DNA of 64,000 nucleotides from Amphiduros pacificus (lineage: Eukaryota > Annelida > Polychaeta > Phyllodocida > Hesionidae), in assembly GCA_949316495.1 (NCBI GenBank), contig OX439008.1:5787001-5851000 (forward strand), in the 5' to 3' direction. A program made the translations under genes and the position numbers. Shown piece by piece: positions 47,536 to 60,832 of this stretch. The notes beneath the pieces are model-generated. The model searched no databases. It worked only from the letters and a program-made list of their open reading frames with translations, and was not told the origin of the DNA. How positions within the stretch are numbered: the first letter of the stretch is position 1; each line of letters starts with the position of its first letter.

Positions 47536-48932
47536 AGCTGGACACCATGTGTGCTGTATGAGAAATACCCCCCACTGACGTCATAGCCTCACTCTCATCC
47601 TGGAATCCCCCAGAGCATGCAGAGCCGAAGGCAGTTACGTAAATATACGAGACCACACGAAGTTCTCTCCCGATGCTTCAAACTGATTGTGGATTATAGA
47701 CCTTAATTAATCAAAGGTAGCCTTCCTTAAAATATGATATGGATGAACTTACAATACTTATGTAACACATATGATAACCAAATTTTATCATTTTATACTG
47801 TTTCAACATTTTAGATACAACATGATCAATATTCATATTATATTCATTATGTAAATAATTTCAGAGTACAATTTATCTAAATTCAAATTTTTCATGTTTT
47901 TTTTTTATTTCATCTAAAACATGTAGAGCTGATACAACAGATGAATGTATTACATACATAATAATTTTTGTATTTTAAAGGAGTATCTTTTTAAAATTAT
48001 CACTGCAGAATCTTTTTACCTATACAGTTTTATTTTTGTTACAGATTCATTCTGTAAATTTAAATTCTCTGTGTCCTTTCTGCAACTTAGACCAAAGACC
48101 GAAGGTTTAGAGCTGTGCCAATCATGGCTTTTTTGTACTGTTTGTGAATGTTTTCTGCAAAATTTTAGTATTTATCATTTTCAGTATTATCCTAGTTTTG
48201 CAGATTGATAATAGTCAATGTCGCAAAAGTAATGTTCAGTTTTGTAGACATTATGGATGCCTGACTCCATCACCCCATACTGTTTTTCTATAGAAGTTTC
48301 AAATCTGAGGCTATATCTTGACAGGCAAAATGAGGCACTGGATGTTCCAGGTTTCATCCTCTGCCAATACTTCATCTTGCCTTCAAAAGGCTAAGAGATC
48401 CACCCAGTGATTGCAGAGTAAACAATCATATTGATAGACTGAATGACAGAAAATGTCCACCCACAGTGCACAAATTATGCTAATAAAGACAGCATAGCTA
48501 ATCAAAGAAATTAATTTACTTCCAAAATCAATAGCATTCGCTCTGTGTGATGGAACTATCAAGAGGCTGCCACTGTTCAACAACATACATTCCTTAAACT
48601 TTTACAAAAATTATACATCACATTAGAAAAAAGGTATAATTGAATAGAAAATCTTTCAACAATTTAATTGGTGAAAAAAAAAAGATATTTTAAGCACATT
48701 CCTTCAGTCTCATCTCAACCACATTTCCACACACATTCCAAATTACATAAAATATATCATAATCATTTAAATTTTCAGTAGTTGATGCCAAACATTTTAT
48801 GATTAAATGAGATTTCATAGGGTTATTATATAACTCTATTTACTCACACTTGGCATGACCCTATTTTACCATACACACCACAGTTGTGGCAGTACATCTT
48901 TAATAGACTCTTTGTAGGTTCATAAGGTCAGG
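47536..48932. other. Sequence between LAMTOR1 3' end and the SINE; nothing recognised
   Basis: Some of this may be 3' untranslated region if the terminator lies further left than suggested. No exon was supported. Confidence 0.3.
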
Positions 48933-48938
48933 TTTATT
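48933..48938 (-). terminator. Possible LAMTOR1 polyadenylation signal (AATAAA)
   Basis: An AATAAA hexamer lies on the minus strand 438 bp after the LAMTOR1 stop codon. I noticed no other clear hexamer in between. It is weak without transcript data. Confidence 0.3.
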
Positions 48939-49375
48939 AATGCTCAAAAAAGACATTTGCCACCAACTTTACTATATATATACATATTTACATATTTAGT
49001 CTCTTACAGTATAACCTTGTAGTGCTATGCGAAGTATGTGAACTTCAGTTTACTTAGGTACTATAACATTGAAAATCACGTCTTCTGATATAAGTACAGA
49101 CAAAATGATTAAGTTTACAGAAATTGTCAATCTTACTGTCTCCTTGTGTCACATTCCAATGAAAAAACATTACTGATTTCCACAAATTTCTATTGTCAAA
49201 TAAATCCATACTTTCAGACTTTTATGTGAGAATCTGAGAGTTCTGAGCCCCATTAGCATTTAAAAAAATTTCTAGTCCCTCTTCTGGCACCAAGGGGGAA
49301 TCCATTATTTGATTTATACAGTCCATGTTTATAATGAGGCTTTTTTTCTCAGGACACCTAGATGTTGAAACAAAA

Positions 49376-49468
49376 TCAAGGCACCCCGAATGGGACCACC
49401 AGGTCTTCTTTGTGTTTCACTTTGACATCATGCACTGCCTTGGCCACTTGTTCTGCTGCCATGGTAAC
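49376..49468 (-). CDS. LAMTOR1: LAMTOR1 exon 6 and stop
   Basis: [19 protein letters not shown], then [11 protein letters not shown] and TGA. It matches the human C terminus KEELVVQFGIP, which packs against the roadblock-domain subunits. Confidence 0.96.
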   Translation of the reverse strand, partial: VTMAAEQVAKAVHDVKVKHKEDLVVPFGVP

Positions 49469-52400
49469 CTGAAAATATATCTCAAACTGTTTAATACATA
49501 TAATAAAGTATGAACCAGCATTTTGTTTATTTGTTTGGGTAAAGCAGTGTTTGCAACAGTGGCAAAACATTTTATCATGTCTGCTATCAACATGTATATG
49601 TCTGCTGAAAGCTTTCATGAAATCTCACAAGTTACAGGCAATTTTACAGATTTTGTTTGTTTGTTTGTTTGGGATTTTACATCACTTTCAACATTATTTC
49701 AGTCATTTCGTGATGAGACCTACTTGTAGCAGATATAGGGCTGCCTCACTGAATTGTCATGTCGCAGATCCTTGACATGACAACCCGCCCAGTCACAGAT
49801 TTACAAGGACAACGGGTTAACCCTTTAGGCACGGGCCTCAGCTCATGTGTAAAATTGAATCATGAATTCAATCTCGGCATGGCCGGGGATCGAACACACA
49901 TCCTTTGAATCACCACAGAGGAACTTTTGCTAATAAGCTGGCGCTCTAACCAACTGCGCCACGGCCAATTTTACAGAGATTTGGGGTATGTTTAAATGAT
50001 GTGGTCAAAAAAATGTGATACAAAAATGCCTCCCTGAAATCAATCAAAATATACCTAACATGATTATTGTGTTTTGCTTAAAATGCCAAGTACTGTGCAA
50101 TACTCTTGTGACCACTGTTGTGGTCTATAAGGGTGTTAGGCCTGTGCCAAGAGACAAAAACTAATTGACAAACAAGCATCTGTATGCAAAATCATTGTTC
50201 CTGTATAAAGATGTCTCATTGTTACCAGGCTGGTGTTTGCACTAGATCACTAGTCAGCTAAGCAATGTTTGGTGAAGAGTTTAATGGATTATTTGGATTT
50301 TAGCAGAATACATGTGACATCTAATTTCAAATGGCACAGAAATATATATTGGGGGTAATATGATGGGTAATAATATTTGACCACAAAATTTATGGTATAA
50401 ATATTTATATCATGTGAGGAAAAGTCCTTGACTTTCCATGAATGCTTTAAAATTAGAATACTTTCTCAGAATTGTTTATCTAAAACCAGTCACTGGAAAA
50501 TTCATTTAAATAGATAGTATTTTTTTTGGCAGTGTCAACCAAATTTGAGGGTCATTTATCACTAAAACAATCATGATAGATCTCAAAGGAAATCATCCAA
50601 AAGCAATAATTGATTGAAATAACTATACAACATATTTCAGTACCTGTAAGGACCTTCATTAAATCTACTTATCTTGGTGCTATTTAATTTGACTGGTGTA
50701 AAATGGAAATACAATGGTGAAGACTCCACCCAGAAAGGAGTAGAATTCACAAATTCTGAGAAAAGGACAAATTTTCACTGAATACTTGCTGAGAGATGAA
50801 TTTGCTCTCTATCAATTTGTTGCTAACCACTTCAGCTGTGCAGGCCTTGACATATGTGGTGGCCCAGCAGCCCAGGTCCAACAGATCCTTTGTTTGGGCC
50901 AGTGAATGCTCTGTTGTAGTGGGGTAGTTGGACCACCATATTTTTGGTCTTTTAATGGCCCAAAGTATCTTGATTCTATTCTAATCTGCGATAGATAGTT
51001 GTCTCATCTCATGATCAGTGGACTTGTAAATTTTTACTATTCAGCCTAAAATACAATGCTCCTTATTGAGTCACGTATCTTATTATCCTAAGAAACTTCG
51101 AGCCACCAGTTCTCATCCCCTATTGGCCCAACTGGGCAACCAAAATTGTTATCTTTTTCTCAAGGTCTGCATTGGTATTTTCTGTTTCTGTTTCATGGAA
51201 AAAGCTCTTTACTTACAAACTGTATGTCTTCTAGTGACACAGGAGGGGCAGCTAGAACCATTTGTGGTGCAGCGACTCCTGGTGGCAATGTTGGGCCTAA
51301 CACCACACTCCCTGTCTTATTTGCAGCTATGGACAGTTTAGTGCTGGAAAAAAAATCCTGTCAAATTAAACCTTTTCCTTATGTATCACATCTCCTGGAA
51401 AGGTTACTGTATGGAACAAGTATGCTGCTAAAAAGTACATATATAAACATAGGCATCAGAGATGCATCAACCCTCAGCCCTGGTAACTCATTGCACAACA
51501 TTCGCTCCACACAATATTTGTGAACAAAACGTCACTGCACCAAGGCAAATTGATGCAGGGGTTAAAAAAACCCATAAAATCTACTTCCTTTGATAGCTTA
51601 GGTGTGTCAAGTATCATGAAACTGTCATCATTTACTCTAGAATTATTGAGATGGGCCGGTGACCTTGAAAAGCAGGTTAAGGTCACCGTCCATCAAACTC
51701 ATCTGAAGTCTTCCCAGATGCTTATGTGTGTCAATTTTCATGAAGCTGCCATTATTTGTTCTTAAGTTATTGCAATGACGTGGATTTGACATGCTTGTCC
51801 CTGTGATCTTGAAAAGTAAGTAAAGGTCATGTTCCATCAAGAGAAGTCTGAGGTCTTCACCAGATGCTTATGTGTGTCAAATCTCATAAAGCTGCCATCA
51901 TTCGTTCTCGAGTTATAGCAATGATAGGGATTTCACATAATTGTACCTGTGACCTTGAAAAGTAGGTGAAGGTCATGTTCCATACAAAAATGTCTGAGTT
52001 TTTCATCAGATGCTTATGTGTGTCAAGTTTCATGAAGCTGCCATCATTTGTTCTCGAGTTATCGCGATGACAAGGATGATTTCACATAATTGTCCCTGTG
52101 ACCTTGAAAAGTAGGTAAAGGTCATGTTCCATCATGAGAAGTCTTGAGGTCTTCACCAGATGCTTCTGTGTTGCAAATCTCATAAAGCTGCCATGATTAG
52201 TTCTTGAGTTATTGCGATTCTTGGGATTTCACATAATTGTCCCTGTGACCTTGAAAAGTAGGTCAAGGTCACCGTCCACCGAACTAGTCCGAGGTTTTCA
52301 ACAGATGCTTATGTGTGGAAAGTTTCATGAAGCTGCCATCATTTGTTCTTGAGTTATCACGATGACAAGGATGATTTCACATAATTGTCCCTGTGACCTT

Positions 52401-55400
52401 GAAAAGTAGGTAAAGGTCATGTTCCATCAAGAGAAGTCTGAGGTCTTCACCAGATGCTTATGTGTGTCAAATCTCATAAAGCTGCCATCATTCGTTCTCG
52501 AGTTATAGCAATGATAGGGATTTCACATAATTGTACCTGTGACCTTGAAAAGTAGGTGAAGGTCATGTTCCATACAAAAATGTCTGAGTTTTTCATCAGA
52601 TGCTTATGTGTGTCAAGTTTCATGAAGCTGCCATCATTTGTTCTCGAGTTATCGCGATGACAAGGATGATTTCACATAATTGTCCCTGTGACCTTGAAAA
52701 GTAGGTAAAGGTCATGTTCCATCATGAGAAGTCTTGAGGTCTTCACCAGATGCTTCTGTGTGTCAAATCTCATAAAGCTGCCATGATTAGTTCTTGAGTT
52801 ATTGCGATTCTTGGGATTTCACATAATTGTCCCTGTGACCTTGAAAAATAGGTCAAGGTCACCGTCCACCGAACTAGTCCGAGGTTTTCAACAGATGCTT
52901 ATGTGTGGAAAGTTTCATGAAGCTGCCATCATTTGTTCTTGAGTTATCACGATGACAAGGATGATTTCACATAATTGTCCCTGTGACCTTGAAAAGTAGG
53001 TGAAGGTCATGTTCCATCATGAGAAGTCTGAGGTCTTCACCAGATGCTTGTGTGTGTCAAATCTCATAAAGCTGCCATCATACGTTCTTGAGTTATTGCG
53101 ATTCTTGGGATTTCTCATAATTGTCCCCGTGACCTTGAAAAATAGGTCAAGGTCGCCATCCACCGAACTAGTCTGAGGTTTTCATCAGATGCTTATGCGT
53201 GTAAAGTTTCATGAAGCTGCCATCATTTGTTCTTGAGTTATCACGATGACAAGGATGATTTCACATAATTGTCCCTGTGACCTTGAAAAGTAGGTGAAGG
53301 TCATGTTCCATCAAGAGAAGTCTGAGGTCTTCACCAGATGCTTGTGTGTGTCAAATCTCATAAAGCTGCCATGATTCGTTCTTGAGTTATTGCGATTCTT
53401 GGGATTTCACATAATTGTCCGTGACCTTGAAAAATAGGTCAAGGTCGCCGTCCATCAAACTCATCCGAGGTTTTCACCAGATGCTTTTGTGTGTCAAGTT
53501 TCATGAAGCTACCATCATTTGTTCTCGTATTATCGCGATGACAAGGATGATTTCACATAATTGTCCATGTGACCTTGAAAAGTAGGTGAAGGTTATGTTT
53601 TATAGAAACAATTCTGAGGTCTTCACTAGATGCTAATGGGTGTCAAATCTCATAAAGCTGCCATCATTTGTTCTTGAGTTATGCGATTCTTGGGATTTCA
53701 CATAATTGTCCCTGTGACCTTGAAAAATAGGTCAAGGTCACTGTCCATCGAACTCGTCTGAGGTTTTCACCAGATGCTTATATGTGTCAAGTTTCACGAA
53801 ACTGCCATCATTTGTTCTCGAGTTATCGCGATGACAAGGATGATTTCACATAATTGTCCCTGTGACCTTGAAAAGTAAGTAAAGGTCATGTTCCATCAAG
53901 AGAAGTCTGAGGTCTTCACCAGATGCTTATGTGTGTCAAATCTCATAAAGCTGCCATCATTCGTTCTTGAGTTATTGTGATTCTTGGGATTTCACATAAT
54001 TGTCCCTGTGACCTTGAAAAATAGGTCAAGGTCGTCGTCCATCGAACTCGTCCGAGGTTTTTACCAGATGCATATGTGTGTCAAGTTTCATGAAGCTGCC
54101 ATCATTTGTTCTTGAGTTATCGCGATGACAAGGATGTTCGCTACAGACATACATACATACATACAGACATACATACATACATACATACATACATACCCAC
54201 GCCAGGAGTACTGCAATACCCTCAGCCTGATTACATCAGGGGCTGAGGGTAAAAAGGGACTTCTTAGAGGAACAGAACAGGCATGCTTGCTGAAAAAAGT
54301 AGATATGTAAACATAGGCATCAGAGATGCATCAACCCTCAGCCCTGGTAACTCATTGCACAACATTCGCTCCACACAATATTTGTGAACAAAACGTCACT
54401 GCACCAAGGCAAATTGATGCAGGGGTTAAAAAAACCCATAAAATCTACTTCCTTTGATAGCTTAGGTGTGTCAAGTATCATGAAACTGTCATCATTTACT
54501 CTAGAATTATTGAGATGGGCCGGTGACCTTGAAAAGCAGGTTAAGGTCACCGTCCATCAAACTCATCTGAAGTCTTCCCAGATGCTTATGTGTGTCAATT
54601 TTCATGAAGCTGCCATTATTTGTTCTTAAGTTATTGCAATGACGTGGATTTGACATGATTGTCCCTGTGACCTTGAAAGTAAGTAAAGGCCATGTTCCAT
54701 CAAGAGAAGCCTGAGGTCTTCACCAGATGCTTATGTGTGTCAAATCTCATAAAGCTGCCATGATTCGTTCTTGAGTTATTGCGATTCTTGGGATTTCACA
54801 TAATTGTCCCTGTGACCTTGAAAAATAGGTCAAGGTCACCGTCCACCGAACTTGTCCGAGGTTTTCAACAGATGCTTATGTGTGTAAAGTTTCATGAAGC
54901 TGCCATCATTTGTTCTTGAGTTATCACGATGACAAGGATGATTTCACATAATTGTCCCTGTGACCTTGAAAAGTAGGTGAAGGTCATGTTCCATCATGAG
55001 AAGTCTGAGGTCTTCACCAGATGCTTGTGTGTGTCAAATCTCATAAAGCTGCCATCATATGTTCTTGAGTTATTGCGATTCTTGGGATTTCACATAATTG
55101 TCCCCGTGACCTTGAAAAATAGGTCAAGGTCGCCATCAACCGAACTAGTCCGAGGTTTTCAACAGATGCTTATGCGTGTAAAGTTTCATGAAGCTACCAT
55201 CATTTGTTCTCGTATTATCGCGATGACAAGGATGATTTCACATAATTGTCCATGTGACCTTGAAAAGTAGGTGAAGGTTATGTTTTATAGAAACAATTCT
55301 GAGGTCTTCACTAGATGCTTATGGGTGTCAAATCTCATACAGCTGCCATCATTTGTTCTTGAGTTATGCGATTCTTGGGATTTCACATAATTGTCCCTGT

Positions 55401-58400
55401 GACCTTGAAAAATAGGTCAAGGTCACCGTCTATCGAACTCGTCCGAGGTTTTCACCAGATGCTTATATGTGTCAAGTTTCACGAAGCTGCCATCATTTGT
55501 TCTTGAGTTATCGCGATGACAAGATGATTTCACATAATTGTCCCTGTGACCTTGAAAAGTAGGTGAAGGTCATGTTTCATAGGAAAAATTTTGAGGGCTT
55601 CACCAGATGCTTATGTGTGTCAAATCTCATAAAGCTGCCATCATTCGTTCTTGAGTTATTGTGATTCTTGGGATTTCACATTATTGTCCGTGACCTTGAA
55701 AAATAGGTCAAGGTCACTGTCCATCGAACTCGTCCGAGGTTTTTACCAGATGCTTATATGTGTCAAGTTTCATGAAGCTGCCATTATTTGTTCTCGAGTT
55801 ATCGCGATGACAAGATGATTTCATACAATTGTCCCTGTGACCTTGAAAAGTAGGTGAAGGTCATGTTTCATAGGAAAAATTCTGAGGGCTTCACCAGATG
55901 CTTATGTGTGTCAAATCTAATAAAGCTGCCATCATTCGTTCTTGAGTTATTGTGATTCTTGGGATTTCACATAATTGTCCCTGTGACCTTGAAAAATAGG
56001 TCAAGGTCACTGTCCATCGAACTCGTCCGAGGTTTTTACCAGATGCTTATATGTGTCAAGTTTCATGAAGCTGCCATTATTTGTTCTCGAGTTATCGCGA
56101 TGACAAGATGATTTCACATAATTGTCCCTGTGACTTTGAAAAGTAGGTGAAGGTCATGTTTCATAGGAAAAATTCTGAGGGCTTTACCAGATGCTTATGT
56201 GTGTCAAATCTCATAAAGCTGCCATCATTCGTTCTTGAGTTATTGTGATTCTTGGGATTTCACATAATTGTCCCTGTGACCTTGAAAAATAGGTCAAGGT
56301 CGTCGTCCATCGAACTCGTCCGAGGTTTTCACCAGATGCATATGTGTGTCAAGTTTCATGAAGCTGCCATCATTTGTTCTTGAGTTATCGCGATGACAAG
56401 GATGTTCGCTACAGACATACATACATACATACATACATACATACAGACATACATACATACATACATACATACATACCCACGCCAGGAGTACTGCAATACC
56501 CTCAGCCTGATTACATCAGGGGCTGAGGGTAAAAAGGGACTTCTTAGAGGTACAGAACAGGCATGCTTGCTGATAAAAAGTAGATATGTAAAAAGGGACT
56601 TCTTAGAGGTACAGAACAGGCATGCTTGCTGATAAAAAGTAGATATGTAAAAAGGGACTTCTTAGAGGTACAGAACAGGCATGCTTGCTGATAAAAAGTA
56701 GATATGTAAAAAGGGACTTCTTAGAAGTACTGATCTATTATAAACTTATATAAAATAGAAGCTGTCTATAGAAAGTACCCAAATATACTTCTAGTGGTAT
56801 GATTCAGTATTAGAATTAAAACCAATTTGAATAAGTTTGAGAGGCAGAAATGGTAATTACCTGTACTGCCTGGCTCTGTCCTTGTATTCATGCTGTTCCA
56901 TAGCTTGTGAGTCTATCGCAGATACGTCTATCACATTGCTATAATAAAGGAACACAAGGTCAAATAAACACAATCATCAATGATAATTATATCAAAATAT
57001 TAATATTGTAAAAGAAACAAGATGAAATTAAAATAATAATATACTTTTTTTCAAAATGAATCTATTTCCAAATGAAAAATAATGATACGAGAAATGGCTA
57101 GCTACTCTGGAGATAACGTACCTAGCAGTCTGGTGCAGAATCCGATTAAGAGCAGACTGTTCATCTCCTTTCTGTTGAGATGGAGCTGCAGGGCTGTTAT
57201 AGCTAATAAAATAAACAAAAATAATGATAATAATCACAACTAAAGAACTAGATCATTTTGTGTGGCACAAAACTGAAGTCGTCAAGGCATTTAATGCATA
57301 CAGTGGTCACTGATTTCTTACTTTGATCATATACCCAACTTGAATATCAAGGTTGCAAAATTTGATGTAACTTTTATTGTGTCTTACCTAGTCCTTCCCT
57401 GTCTTGTTGAGGGTTCATCACTGACAGGATCATTCAACAAATGAGTTCGTTCATTTGGTCCTTGGTCCTAAGACAAAAAAACATGACTTTATACATGTGA
57501 AAATACATCACTTACAGGTGTCATGTGATTTTAATTTGGACATCTCCACAGTCTGAAGATCTTAAATCTATACTATTGTTTTTAAGTAAATTGATATTAT
57601 GCCGATATGATGAACTCTGCACCAGAATGAGTGATGTTTTCAGGTAAGTGTTCAGGATTGATAAATTGTCATAATATCCACGATAACAGCAGTCCACTGT
57701 TGTTAGTAAAATATGCATCCAGGCAAAATGTTGAGTATGTGGTCTTTCTATGAGTAAAGTTAATGCATATGACTAGACTTCTGAGATATATGCGTTCTTA
57801 TAAACTATCTACTGTCCTTAGCAGATCCTGGGCTTATATCAGACTCTGTAAGTATAGACCTGACTTGACAGTTCTTTGAGACCACACCCAGTACAAGCTT
57901 CTTCAAGGCCATGGGCCGTGGCACAGTTGGTTAAAGCGCCAGCTTATTAGCACCAGTTCCTCTATGGTGATCCAAAGGTCGTGGGTTCGAACCCCGGCCG
58001 TGCCGGGATTGAACTCATGATACAATTTCCCACATGAGCTGAGGCCCGTGCCTAAAGGGTTAACCCATTGTCCATGTAAATCTGTGACCGGGTTGGTTGT
58101 CATGTCAAGGACCTGCGACATGACAATTCAGTGAGGCAGCACTATATCTGCTACAAGTAGGTCTCATCACAAAATGACTGAAATAATGTTGAAAGTGATG
58201 TAAAACCCCAAAACAAAACAAAACAAGCTTCTTCATAACAGTGAAATATTATGTCATACGTAATAACATGGCCAATAGGCATCATTGTTTAGAAAGTGAG
58301 TATAACAACAAACTAGACAGTGTGTAAGTGGCACAAAGCTGAGGTCAGCACAGTATTTAATGCATACAAGGTCATGAACTGTCCAACTCACATCTCTTTT

Positions 58401-60739
58401 GTGCTATTAGGAGGTTGAAGTATCTAAGTTACATAAATTTTCTACACATTGTGAACATATTGCCAATTAGTGCTATTTGGTGCTATGAAAAATGTGGTAT
58501 TTATCTGATTTTATAAATTCACTCCAGACCTGTCACCTTGAAAATATCACCAAATGTCAAAATACTAGTTAGCCCTTAAATAAAACACTGTGACCCAGTT
58601 ATATTGATTCCTCCTCCAAAGATGTAAACATACATGCTGTGTGATTATGAACAAATGTTTTGTGCAAAATAAATGTAGTGGAAATAAATGCTATTTGTAG
58701 TGTTTTGCAAAATATATAAAAAAATTAATTTTGAAAATTGGTTCCTTTGACCTTTAAAACACATCAAGGTCACCCAATATTATTGTCCTCCAATGGTAGA
58801 CCATATCTGTCAAGTTAAATCAATATTGCTGTAAGTTTTAGAAAATATTACATTCTCAAAAGTTGCCCCAGTGTTGTTCATGACCTTGACCAAAGTTCAC
58901 AAAATGTTCAGCTTCAAAAGATTCCAAGGCCTACATGTTATCATGTTATAGTATCTACTGTATTTACTCGAAAATAGGATGACCCTGTGTATAGGACGAC
59001 CCCCCAAATTGATGTTATTTTGCTTGAAAAGGCCAATTTCCGATTATAGGACGAGTCGGTTTTTGTCGAGAGGTGAGCATGACCAAATATTGCCACACAA
59101 AAGCTCTGTTTGACTTAATGATATCACCCCATGGTCATGTGTGAATAATTTGCTCTTTATACATGGCCAAATAGAAATATGGTTGCCACTGGTAAGTCCT
59201 TGAGTTACTGTTACCTTCAGGCAAAAACTATCACAACATTATTTAAAGATAAGCTAAATATGTGCCTCAAGAGGGAAAAAGTCTTTAAAAATGTGTTTTG
59301 CCTCTTAGTATACCGGTATATTTATATATCATAAGTTGGCATAAGCATCACTGTACAGCCCCCCCCCCCCCCCAACATTACCCCCCCCCCCCCCCCATCA
59401 GAAAAAAAATATTTTCACGAATTATAACACCCATTTAACAATATTTTACACAGCTGAAAAAAGGAGATGGGGTGGTTCTATCACATTATATCTTAACTAG
59501 ACTGTGTAGTTAAACACAATATTGGTGGAAATATAAATTTTGTCATGGAAATATAAATTTTGTTTTAGAAATATAAATTTATTTTATATTATGTCAAATT
59601 AAAGTATCGCCTGACTGTGTTATTCACCTTGATTATGATATTGGGAGAGAAGACAGAGGCAAGGGTGGTGGTAGCGTATTGATCAGAATCCACAAAAGAT
59701 GGCTGTCAGACCCAAAGGAGGAAAGTCTATAAACTGACTGTGAACTAGTGTGGAGAAAACTAAACATATCTGTTCATAGGATGTTACTATAGGTCAACAG
59801 ACTATAGGCTAAGTGGTTGCTGAGATATGTGACCTTGATGTCACAGCACTAAAGTCAATGTGACATCACTAAGATTTGAAGGAATCTGAATCTTCACCTC
59901 TATATCTACATAAAAATTGGAAACACATATTACTGGTAGTTTTGGAGAAGATTTTTAAACATAGTGTTAATATATAACAGATATGAAGGACCTTTTATTC
60001 ACTGTTAATGACTGAGATGTTGCATGTACACACATTTTGAATTCAAGGTCAATGTGTTAAGGTCATAGGTCACATGACTAAAAACGTTAGACGAGGCACA
60101 GTAGGGTGTTCCAAAATATCACTTTTTCATCATAGAGCTAAGCACATTTGGATTCATATTCCTATTGATAACAAAATAAAGTTCTGAAAATTACAACTCT
60201 CTACATAGATGGCTTCCTTCTTGGAATTGACCCTGAAAAATGGCTCAAAATACCGAAAATCACCAATTTTTGCTTATTTTGTCATATTTTCATATAGATT
60301 ATTGATGCTTGCAAATAAATGGTTTTACAATTTCTGTAATGACAAAATCTTCTTTTTTCATCCAAAAATATATTTCCTTCCTTTAGCAGGTTATTGAGTG
60401 ATTTTGAGACATAATCTCTTACTTTTAAAATGTTGTTTAAATTGACAATCTGCAAATAGAAAAGTTGGTAAACAGTGTGTTGTCTTTCTTGGTGATGGCA
60501 TGAAAAGTAGATTTGAATGCTTTTGATACTATTACTAGTTTCTAATACAGATTTATAGTAACAATATTTCTTATCTATATTTTGCAGGACAAGTGGTGCA
60601 TGTCTTGTACATGTTGCATATAATTTAGAAAGTCAGTCTGATATAAATATGGCCTCAGCACTGTCAGCAAAGGAAGACTCGGAAGTTACAGAACAACTAT
60701 CAACATCAAAAGCAAGATGTTCAAAGAGACTGACTCCAT

Positions 60740-60832
<93 letters not shown>

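Noticed and set aside
48187-48586. Minus-strand frames of 62-67 codons as a small gene
   Set aside because: No conserved features or splice support; they lie in the possible 3' flank of LAMTOR1.
51474-54550. Paired 70-81-codon frames on both strands near the array starts
   Set aside because: Duplicated non-coding repeat sequence; they contain the ~148-bp unit.
41062-58121. Recurring MSQVLDMTT... frames
   Set aside because: Antisense reading of the family 1 SINE body.
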